A DNA stretch of 64,000 nt from Thauera sp. 2A1 (GTDB taxonomy: Bacteria > Pseudomonadota > Gammaproteobacteria > Burkholderiales > Rhodocyclaceae). The position numbers and the translations under genes are program-made. The notes beneath the pieces are model-generated. The model saw only the letters and a program-made list of their open reading frames with translations. It did not search any database and had not been told where the DNA came from. The stretch covers positions 1 through 64,000 of the forward strand of contig NZ_SSXV01000006.1 in assembly GCF_009469595.2 (NCBI RefSeq), written 5' to 3'. Shown here piece by piece: positions 1 to 6,248 of the stretch (positions are counted from its first letter, which is position 1; each line of letters opens with the position of its first letter).

Positions 1-138
1 GGGCTCATGACACTTCTCCTTGAACGCGGGGACATCCCCGGTTTCAAGGTAGGTCGTCGTCGCAGACGTCATGAAAAACGCGGTGGCGCTTGGGTTCGCG
101 GCCACCGCGTCAGCGGTTTAGTTCAACATTTGAAATGA
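1..138 (+). CDS. C-terminal fragment of an excisionase/MerR-like HTH protein (partial)
   Basis: The frame is open from the first base of the window and ends with TGA at 136-138. It includes the segment ERGDIPGFKVGRR, the typical end of the winged helix-turn-helix found in excisionase (Xis) and MerR-like DNA-binding proteins, where a 'G-x-I-P-G-x-K-V-G' turn follows the recognition helix. What follows is basic and low in complexity and runs across a hairpin at 79-109, so the protein may really end differently or carry a frameshift. The start lies outside the window. A small excisionase-like regulator beside genes of unknown function suggests the edge of a mobile or defence island. The role is inferred from one short motif. 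Confidence 0.4.
   Translation, partial: GLMTLLLERGDIPGFKVGRRRRRHEKRGGAWVRGHRVSGLVQHLK
79..109. terminator. 9-bp GC-rich hairpin, possible terminator
   Basis: Bases 79-87 (CGCGGTGGC) are perfectly complementary to 101-109, with a 13-nt loop. It sits inside the 3' end of the HTH fragment and before the convergent gene ending at 191. There is no clear T-tract, so termination is only a suggestion. Confidence 0.35.
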
Positions 139-190
139 GCGGCCTCGCGCGGCTTTTCGCGCGAGGTCCGCTCGATTGATGGGTTGGGCA

Positions 191-982
191 TCACTTCTTC
201 TTCGCCCTCCGCAACATGGCCTCCGCACTCTCTGCTGGCTTGCAGTTAAGCGCCTTTTCATACTCGACCAGCAAGCTTCTAATTTCCTTTTCGCAGTCAG
301 GCAGGGCAAGCCTTCGAGAGATAATTTCAGTGGCCATGATTGCCCGATAAACGTAAGTGACGAGTTGATCGGCCCATTCCGCCATGCGAGGAGTGCCAAG
401 CATGCCGGACATATGAAAACACGGCGGATTCCCGCCGTACATTTCCATGATGTGCGGATAGGCCCCATGAACGTATCCCGAAAACGCCTTGTGCACGGTG
501 GAAACCGTATGCTGGGCATCGTGCGGGTTTAGTTCATCTTTTGCGATTTGCCCGAATGCTGCATTGATCTTTCGACGAGGCACGTTGTCTCGATCCTTTG
601 CCGTTCCCAAAGGATTGTCGGGGTCTTCAAATTCTTCGCGAAAGAAGTCGTCAAACATTCGTTGCTGATCCTTGCTCGGCGCATCCGTCCCAAGAGGCTT
701 TACAAAGAACATGATCTCGAAGAAGAAGTCGTCCGCCATTCGGCATAGGGCGCCAATCTCTTGCACGTACCCACGCCGAAAAAGAACTAGTGAGGCGTTT
801 AGAGTGCTTACGAGCTTCACACCTTTCAGATAGCACAGCAGCACGTCGGAATACTGTTGATGCCGAAAGAACATCTGGTTCCCGACCTTTGCTCGGATCG
901 GGGCCTCAATGGCGCGTCCCATCTGGTCGTAGTAACCCGCCAGTTTCGCTAGAGTCGATTCAAGGAAATCAGCGAGCGGCAT
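191..982 (-). CDS. Hypothetical helical protein of 263 aa, possibly DUF5677/HEPN-like
   Basis: The product is not recognised with certainty. It is a soluble, mostly helical protein with no signal peptide or membrane segment. The central part has a run of aromatic residues (DDFFFEIMFFVKPL), followed by an acidic FFREEFEDP segment, and the C-terminal part contains SGYVHGAYPHIMEMYGG, which recalls the His-containing helix of DUF5677 and other HEPN-like families. The C-terminus is a basic helix ending RRAKKK. Its composition is noticeably less GC-rich than the genes after 2900, which fits horizontal acquisition. It converges on the HTH fragment and lies downstream, on the same strand, of the 479-aa gene at 1299-2738, so the two may act together. 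No function can be assigned from sequence alone. Confidence 0.65.
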   Translation of the reverse strand: MPLADFLESTLAKLAGYYDQMGRAIEAPIRAKVGNQMFFRHQQYSDVLLCYLKGVKLVSTLNASLVLFRRGYVQEIGALCRMADDFFFEIMFFVKPLGTDAPSKDQQRMFDDFFREEFEDPDNPLGTAKDRDNVPRRKINAAFGQIAKDELNPHDAQHTVSTVHKAFSGYVHGAYPHIMEMYGGNPPCFHMSGMLGTPRMAEWADQLVTYVYRAIMATEIISRRLALPDCEKEIRSLLVEYEKALNCKPAESAEAMLRRAKKK

Positions 983-1298
983 GTGATGCCCAACTTTGTT
1001 TTCTGGTGACGGTTCTACGGCAGAACATCAGAATGCAGGATAAGTTGCTCTACAAGTTACTGTTTCAAGGGAGAAACTATGCGCAAGGCAGAGCAACAAG
1101 ACAGTAAAAGCATCAACTGTCGGCATAGTGGATTGATCCGATCCATGTGGCACGTAGGCGGCGAGCATACCTCCTCGTGCGGATGGCCGCTATCTGGGTC
1201 GAGTTGCGACTGGCGCCTTCTGGCCGCTAGTACTCCCTCGCCCTACCGCCAGATAGCGGACACACGACCTCACCGCTGCGGTCGCGTTAGCGGCAAGC
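983..1298. other. Gene-free gap containing an 11-bp inverted repeat
   Basis: No convincing complete gene is seen. An ATG at 1079 preceded by AAGGGAG at 1069-1075 opens a short plus-strand frame, but its composition degenerates after about 30 codons and it runs antisense into the next gene, so it looks like a relic or chance. The notable structure is the perfect inverted repeat described at 1187-1259. Confidence 0.4.
1187..1259. repeat. 11-bp perfect inverted repeat with 51-nt spacer
   Basis: CCGCTATCTGG at 1187-1197 is matched by its reverse complement at 1249-1259. GGCCGCTA also occurs twice as a direct repeat, at 1186-1193 and 1222-1229. The structure lies just 3' of the 479-aa gene in a probable island. 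It could be a terminator-like structure, a recombination site or a miniature element remnant. Confidence 0.45.
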
Positions 1299-2738
1299 TC
1301 ATTCAGCCGCTCGGCGGCGATCCGCGAAAGCCTTGTCGACGGACTTTGCAGTGGCCTCGAAGATCGCGTTCCACGTGGCATCCGCCTGCCCCGTCGGGTC
1401 CGCAAGTTCATTGACCCGGCCGTAGGCGAGCAGTCGGCGGCCTGCGTACTCGGCAAATCCCCCGTTACTGTCGAGCATGCCCAGCAACCGTTCCCGATTT
1501 TCCTCGGGCAGCTCATCCGCCCGATCGCCCATCGGCTCGTAGTGATTGGATGCGCTCCACATCACGGCCGAATACGCGGCCAGGGCGCGACCGGTCGCTT
1601 CATGGTCGCCGAGCAGCAGGCTCACGTGAATCAGGAGCTGAATGTGCGCGACGAAGAGCGGCAGGCTGTCGATCGGGCCGGTCTGGCCGGCCTCGACGAG
1701 CTTGGCGAGCGCGTGCGACATCTCGCGCAGTCGATCGAGCTCACTTCCTTCGGCGGCGGGGTAGAACGCGAAGTCGAGCGTGGTCTCTCGTTCCCCGGGC
1801 TTGAGTTCGGAATGGCTGTCATCGATGCGCTGCCTGACGGCTTCGATGTTCGCCTTGAACTCGTCGGGGCGCATCACGGTGAACACGTCGGCCAGGGCTT
1901 CACGGAGCTGTGCGGCGGTCAGCGACGGTGCCCCGCCCGGTTTGCTCCAGATCGTGCTGCCCGCCTTCCCGTCCATGGCTTGCTGGAGGTCGAGCTGCGA
2001 CGCCTTCTTCTCGAGCGCTTGCTCATCGAATACGACTGTCACCCGGTCGCGGTATCGCGCGTCGCGCAGTTGTTCGAGTTCCCACAGGGCGCTTTCGGTG
2101 ATCGACGACACGTAGACGATGAAATGGTCCATCCGCGGAATCAGTTCGAGCACCCCGCGTCGCCAATGCAGCGCGTTGAGGTAGAGGGCGGCCGGGCGCT
2201 GGCTGATCCACCGCATCATCTTGTCCAGGTTTTCGTAGTACCGCTCTGCGGTCACCGTCTCCGAATCGACCTCCTTGGGGCTGAGGATCTTGAACAGCGG
2301 GCGCTGCAGCAGCGCCGGCAGATCCAGCGTGAAACCCGTCGTATCCCAGGTCGAAATCCCCGCCGCCACGCCGCCGCCGGTCGTGAACGCCGCCTCGAAG
2401 TCGTAGCCCCGCAGATAGAGCACCCGCTTCGCATCGTCGCGGTGCTGGAGTCGCGCGTTTGCGGTGGTGTGGCACAGAAGCACGTACAGGCACACGCCAA
2501 CGACATCTGTCAGCGCGTTGTAGTCGAGGGCGCGGAAATCGATCAGCATCGCGCGGCCCAGCGGCGTGGGTTGCGTCAGCCCCTCGTTCATGCCGTCGCG
2601 GTATTGCTGGTTCAGCGCGGCCACGATCGACGACAGATGGTTGTGGAACTTGCGATGGACGTAATAGCCCAGCAGCTTCCGGGAGGCCTCATCGAGCAAT
2701 CTGAAGTCGACGGGCGCGGCGGCGGTCGGACTGGTCAT
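1299..2738 (-). CDS. 479-aa protein of unknown function with a possible TIR-like segment
   Basis: I do not recognise this protein by name. Residues about 106-240 have a pattern compatible with a TIR-like Rossmann fold. VLYLRGYDFEAAF (106-118) resembles the first strand and loop of TIR domains. DHFIVYVSSITESALWELEQL (about 204-224) resembles the 'fivvlS....S.W..EL' strand-helix unit, and VTVVFD (233-238) resembles the next strand. The N-terminal 100 residues and the C-terminal half (250-479) look helical, the latter with TPR-like spacing but no clear repeats. No signal peptide or membrane segment is seen. It is transcribed toward the 263-aa hypothetical gene, with 316 bases between them, next to an excisionase-like fragment, a setting typical of defence or mobile genes. 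The TIR-like reading is inference; alternatives are another nucleotide-binding sensor fold or an uncharacterised family. Confidence 0.6.
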   Translation of the reverse strand: MTSPTAAAPVDFRLLDEASRKLLGYYVHRKFHNHLSSIVAALNQQYRDGMNEGLTQPTPLGRAMLIDFRALDYNALTDVVGVCLYVLLCHTTANARLQHRDDAKRVLYLRGYDFEAAFTTGGGVAAGISTWDTTGFTLDLPALLQRPLFKILSPKEVDSETVTAERYYENLDKMMRWISQRPAALYLNALHWRRGVLELIPRMDHFIVYVSSITESALWELEQLRDARYRDRVTVVFDEQALEKKASQLDLQQAMDGKAGSTIWSKPGGAPSLTAAQLREALADVFTVMRPDEFKANIEAVRQRIDDSHSELKPGERETTLDFAFYPAAEGSELDRLREMSHALAKLVEAGQTGPIDSLPLFVAHIQLLIHVSLLLGDHEATGRALAAYSAVMWSASNHYEPMGDRADELPEENRERLLGMLDSNGGFAEYAGRRLLAYGRVNELADPTGQADATWNAIFEATAKSVDKAFADRRRAAE

Positions 2739-2828
2739 CGGCGCTCCTTGCGATTCGGCATGAGAAAACCCGGGCCCGAGAAATCGTCTTGAATATAGCC
2801 CAGCCCATGCCTGTCGACCGGACGCCTC

Positions 2829-2834
2829 TATAAT
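2829..2834 (+). promoter_or_regulatory. Perfect -10 hexamer upstream of benE
   Basis: TATAAT lies about 100 bases before the benE start. No good -35 element is seen at 16-18 bp spacing, so this is a candidate promoter that may need an activator. Confidence 0.4.
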
Positions 2835-2933
2835 CCTGGCCGACGCTCATCCTGATTTGCTCGATGGGCATGTTCCTCCGATGAGCCCGAGCGGGCGGGG
2901 GACGTTCTCCGCCAAGGGTTTCCAATCCACTCC

Positions 2934-4088
2934 ATGCGCACCTATCTCGCTCCGATCTCCGCGGGCTTCGTCACCGTCCTCGTCGGCTTCACCAGTTCCG
3001 CCGCCATCGTGTTCCAGGCCGCGGCGGCGGCGGGGGCGACGGCGGCGCAGATCAGCTCATGGATGTGGGCGCTGGGGCTGGCGATGGGGGTGACCTGCAT
3101 CGGGCTGTCGCTGCGCTATCGCGCGCCGGTGGTCACCGCATGGTCGACGCCGGGGGCGGCGCTGCTGGTGACGGCGCTGGCGGGGGTGAGCCTGGCGCAG
3201 GCGACCGGGGCCTTCATCCTCTGTGCGGTGCTGATCCTGCTGGCGGGCGTCACGCGCGGCTTCGAACGCGTCATGGACCGCATCCCGCCCGGCATCGCGG
3301 CGGCGATGCTGGCCGGCGTGCTGGTGCGCTTCGGCATGGAGGTGTTCGTCGCGATGGGGCAGCGCTTCGGGCTGGTGCTGGCGATGTTCCTCGCCTACCT
3401 GATCGCGCGCCGGCTGCTGCCGCGCTACGCGGTGGTGCTGGTGCTGGCGCTGGGCAGCGTGATCGCGGCGGCGCAGGGGTTGCTGAACTTCGGCGCGCTG
3501 CGGCTGGAGATGGCGGCGCCGGTGTTCACGATGCCGGAGTTCGACCTGCGTACGACGATCGGCGTCGGCGTGCCGCTGTTCATCGTCACCATGGCGTCGC
3601 AGAACGTGCCGGGTGTCGCGGTGCTGCGCGCCTCCGGCTATGGCGGCGTGCCGGTGTCGCCGGTGATCGGCTGGACCGGGGCGGTGAGCCTCATCCTGGC
3701 GCCGTTCGGCTGCTACGCGATCAACCTCGCGGCGATCACCGCAGCGATCTGCACGGGGCGCGAGGCGCACGAAGATCCGGCGAAGCGCTACTTCGCCAGC
3801 GTGTTCGCCGGGGTGTTCTACCTGCTGGTGGGGCTGTTCGGCGCCACCGTGGGCGCGCTGTTCGCCGCCTTTCCGCGCGAGCTGGTGCTCGCGATTGCCG
3901 GGCTGGCGCTGTTCGGCACCATCGGCGGCGGGCTGGCCACGGCGATGAAGGATGAGGCGCAGCGCGAACCGGCGCTCGTCACTTTCCTCGTCACCGCGTC
4001 GGGTCTGTCGCTGGGCGGTATCGGCTCGGCGTTCTGGGGCGTGGTGGCAGGGGCGATCGCGCTCGTCATCCTGAACTGGCGCAAATAG
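2934..4088 (+). CDS. benE: BenE family benzoate/H+ symporter
   Basis: This is an inner-membrane transporter of the benzoate:proton symporter family (xanthine/uracil permease relatives). The 384-aa length is normal. The protein is almost entirely hydrophobic, with about 12 predicted membrane segments, starting with RTYLAPISAGFVTVLVGFTS and the conserved APVVTAWSTPGAALL region near residues 63-77. The central PVIGWTGAVSLILAPFG segment is also typical of BenE. The start is an ATG at 2934. The next gene, an EamA exporter, follows after 19 bases, so the two probably form a transcription unit. No benzoate catabolic genes are visible in this window, so the real substrate may be benzoate or another aromatic acid. 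Confidence 0.88.
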   Translation: MRTYLAPISAGFVTVLVGFTSSAAIVFQAAAAAGATAAQISSWMWALGLAMGVTCIGLSLRYRAPVVTAWSTPGAALLVTALAGVSLAQATGAFILCAVLILLAGVTRGFERVMDRIPPGIAAAMLAGVLVRFGMEVFVAMGQRFGLVLAMFLAYLIARRLLPRYAVVLVLALGSVIAAAQGLLNFGALRLEMAAPVFTMPEFDLRTTIGVGVPLFIVTMASQNVPGVAVLRASGYGGVPVSPVIGWTGAVSLILAPFGCYAINLAAITAAICTGREAHEDPAKRYFASVFAGVFYLLVGLFGATVGALFAAFPRELVLAIAGLALFGTIGGGLATAMKDEAQREPALVTFLVTASGLSLGGIGSAFWGVVAGAIALVILNWRK

Positions 4089-4107
4089 GCGAAGGAAAAC
4101 CGCATCG

Positions 4108-5001
4108 ATGCCAACCAGAACCCACCTCGACCGCTTCGCCATCGGACTGCTGATCCTGTTCTGCACGATCTGGGGCGTGCAGCAGGTCGCGGTCAAGATC
4201 GCCAACGCCGGCATCTCACCGGTGTGGCAGGCGGGCTTGCGTTCGATCGGCGCCGCAGTGCTGGTGTGGGCGTGGGCCATGGCGCGCGGCATACGTCTGT
4301 TCGAGCGCGACGGCACCTTGTGGCCGGGGCTGATCGCGGGGCTGCTGTTCTCCGGCGAGTTCGCGCTGCTGTTCTGGGCGCTGGAGTTCACCACCGCGTC
4401 GCGCGGTGTGATCTTCCTCTACACCGCGCCCTTCGCCGTCGCGCTGGGCGCGGTGTGGCTGCTGCCACAGGAGCACATGCGGCGCGTGCAATGGGTGGGC
4501 ATGGGGCTGGCGTTCGCCGGCGTGGTGGCGCTGTTCGGCGAGAACCTGCTGCGCCCGGCGGGGCAGGCGTGGATCGGCGACCTGATGATGCTGGGCGCCG
4601 CGGTGTTCTGGGCGGCCAACACGCTGACGATCAAGGTCTCGGCGCTGGGGCGCTCCTCAGCGGAGAAGATGCTGCTGTACCAGCTCGGCGTCTCGGCGCT
4701 GGCCTTGCCGATGCTGTCGTGGCTGTTCGGCGAGCCCGGCGTGTTCGCGCCCACGCCTGCGGTGTGGGCAAGCCTCGCGTTTCAGATCGTGGTGGTGGCT
4801 TCGGCCAGCTATGTGGGCTGGTTCTGGCTGATCCGCCATTACCCGGCGACGCGCCTGTCGTCCTTTTCCTTCCTGACGCCGGTCATGGGCGTGCTCGCCG
4901 GCGGCCTGCTGCTGGGCGAGCCGCTGACGCCGGCGGTGTTCATTGCGCTGGGGCTGGTCGGCGCCGGCATCTTCATCGCCAACCGTCCACCACGCGGCTG
5001 A
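4108..5001 (+). CDS. EamA/RhaT family (DMT superfamily) transporter
   Basis: This 297-aa inner-membrane protein has about ten hydrophobic segments arranged as two EamA repeats. The first begins at FAIGLLILFCTIWGVQQVA and ends near the LYTAPFAVALGAVWLLP helix. The second starts near WIGDLMMLGAAVFWAANTL. These are hallmarks of drug/metabolite exporters. Start is ATG at 4108, preceded by GAAGGA. It follows benE by 19 bases in the same direction, so co-expression with the aromatic acid symporter is likely. The substrate cannot be deduced from sequence. Confidence 0.85.
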   Translation: MPTRTHLDRFAIGLLILFCTIWGVQQVAVKIANAGISPVWQAGLRSIGAAVLVWAWAMARGIRLFERDGTLWPGLIAGLLFSGEFALLFWALEFTTASRGVIFLYTAPFAVALGAVWLLPQEHMRRVQWVGMGLAFAGVVALFGENLLRPAGQAWIGDLMMLGAAVFWAANTLTIKVSALGRSSAEKMLLYQLGVSALALPMLSWLFGEPGVFAPTPAVWASLAFQIVVVASASYVGWFWLIRHYPATRLSSFSFLTPVMGVLAGGLLLGEPLTPAVFIALGLVGAGIFIANRPPRG

Positions 5002-5025
5002 GGTGCGGCCTCCTCCCGCTGCAGT

Positions 5026-5092
5026 CTCGTGTAGGAGCGCGCTTGAGCGCGACCGGGCCGTGGAATCGCGGTCAAGCCCGCTCCTACACGAG
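5026..5092. repeat. REP-like palindromic element (paired units)
   Basis: Two inverted copies of the family core face each other. The outer arms 5026-5039 and 5079-5092 are perfect 14-bp complements (CTCGTGTAGGAGCG), continuing imperfectly inward with GCTTGA..CGCGA. The element lies between the convergent EamA and fdsD genes, the usual position for REP/BIME elements. Related copies occur at 15598, 15675, 33588 and (degenerate) 55821. Confidence 0.8.
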
Positions 5093-5115
5093 CGATTCGT
5101 CGACGTAGAGGGGCG

Positions 5116-5364
5116 TCATTCCCTGGCGGTTGTAGGCTGTGCGAGGTGCTTGCGTGCCGCGTCGGCCACCAGCGTGTGCAGGCCGTGCGTTTCGCCTGCG
5201 TCGCCACCCCTGGCGACGCAGGCGAGCAGTTCGCGGCGCATCTGCGGCGTCCAGAACATCTGGATGTGTTTGGCGATCGCGGCCTGCGCCTCGGCCTGGT
5301 CGGGGTATGCGGCGAAGTAGTCGCCGATGCGGTTGGCCATGCGCACGAGGTTGTCGAGGTCCAT
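5116..5364 (-). CDS. fdsD: NAD-dependent formate dehydrogenase delta subunit FdsD
   Basis: This is an 82-aa cytoplasmic protein starting MDLDNLVRMANRIGDYFAAYP and containing HIQMFWTPQMRREL. Both segments are characteristic of the small delta subunit of soluble molybdenum formate dehydrogenases. It is the last gene of the fdsG-B-A-C-D cluster and starts 8 bases after the fdhD/fdsC stop. In Cupriavidus and Rhodobacter enzymes this subunit associates with the complex and is needed for full activity or maturation. It contains no cofactor-binding motif. A REP element follows it. Confidence 0.9.
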   Translation of the reverse strand: MDLDNLVRMANRIGDYFAAYPDQAEAQAAIAKHIQMFWTPQMRRELLACVARGGDAGETHGLHTLVADAARKHLAQPTTARE

Positions 5365-5372
5365 GAGGGCGT

Positions 5373-6248
5373 CTACGCAGTGAGGGATTCGGGAAAGGTG
5401 TAGGCGGTGCAGCGCTCGCCACGGGCGAAGCCGATCAGCGTGAGCCCGGCGGTTTCAGCCAGCCGCACCGCATGGGCTGTGGGCGCGGACACCGCGGCGA
5501 GCGCGCCGATGCCTGCCGAGGCAGTCTTGTGCACCATCTCGTAGCTGGCGCGGCTGGTGACGAGCACGAAGCCGGTTCGCGGATCGCCACCCCAGCGCAG
5601 CAGCGCGCCGATCAGCTTGTCGAGCGCGTTGTGGCGGCCGACGTCCTCACGCACCAGCAGTACCTCGCCATCGGCCGCCACCCAGGCGGCGGCGTGGGCG
5701 CCGCCGGTGCGGCGGTGCAGCGGCTGGTCGTCGTTCAGCTCTGTCAGTCCGCGCGCGAGTGCGGCGCGCGACAGCGCGAAGCGATGGGGAAGCCGCGCCA
5801 CCGGCCGCATCGCGGCGGCCAGGCTGTCGACTCCGCACAGCCCGCAGCCTGTCCTGCCGGCGAGCGAACGGCGGCGCAGCTTGAGGTGGGCGAAGCGCTC
5901 CGCAGCGAGTTCGATGCGGATCTCGATGCCTTCGCCGGTCGGCACGATGTCCATGCCGTAGATGTCAGAGCGCGTGGGGACGATGCCCTCGGTGAGGCTG
6001 AAGCCGTAGGCGAAATCCTCCAGGTCGGACGGCGTGGCCAGCATTACCGCGTGCGAGATGCCGTTGTACACCAGCGCGACGGGCGTCTCCTCGATCAGGG
6101 TGTCGTCCACCGCATGCGGCCGCTGCTGCCCGCCACCCGACCAGGCCGATGCCGGCACGACGACATGATCGGGCGGCAGCGCCGCGTCGGCCGCGTCGTC
6201 GGCGTCGGGCAGCGTGAAGTCGACGGGGCGGGTGCGCGGCTCAAGCAT
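5373..6248 (-). CDS. fdhD: Formate dehydrogenase accessory sulfurtransferase FdhD (FdsC)
   Basis: FdhD/FdsC transfers sulfur from the IscS desulfurase to the molybdenum cofactor, which is required for formate dehydrogenase activity. The 291-aa product carries the diagnostic TGCGLCG loop, with Cys135 and Cys138 as the sulfur-carrying pair. It also has the conserved EDVGRHNALDKLIG segment and the C-terminal SRASYEMVHK motif. The ATG at 6248 overlaps the fdsA stop by 8 bases, indicating translational coupling, and fdsD follows 8 bases later. A first segment of about 45 residues is variable and poorly conserved in the family. Confidence 0.95.
   Translation of the reverse strand: MLEPRTRPVDFTLPDADDAADAALPPDHVVVPASAWSGGGQQRPHAVDDTLIEETPVALVYNGISHAVMLATPSDLEDFAYGFSLTEGIVPTRSDIYGMDIVPTGEGIEIRIELAAERFAHLKLRRRSLAGRTGCGLCGVDSLAAAMRPVARLPHRFALSRAALARGLTELNDDQPLHRRTGGAHAAAWVAADGEVLLVREDVGRHNALDKLIGALLRWGGDPRTGFVLVTSRASYEMVHKTASAGIGALAAVSAPTAHAVRLAETAGLTLIGFARGERCTAYTFPESLTA

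Noticed and set aside
1079..1414. Short plus-strand frame with a good ribosome site
   Set aside because: The sequence after about 30 codons looks random and it runs antisense into the next gene, so only a relic is considered.
1542..2792. A plus-strand open frame opposite the 479-aa gene
   Set aside because: The minus-strand frame has a balanced composition and hydrophobic strands; the plus-strand product is Arg/Gly/Val-rich and has no fold-like pattern.
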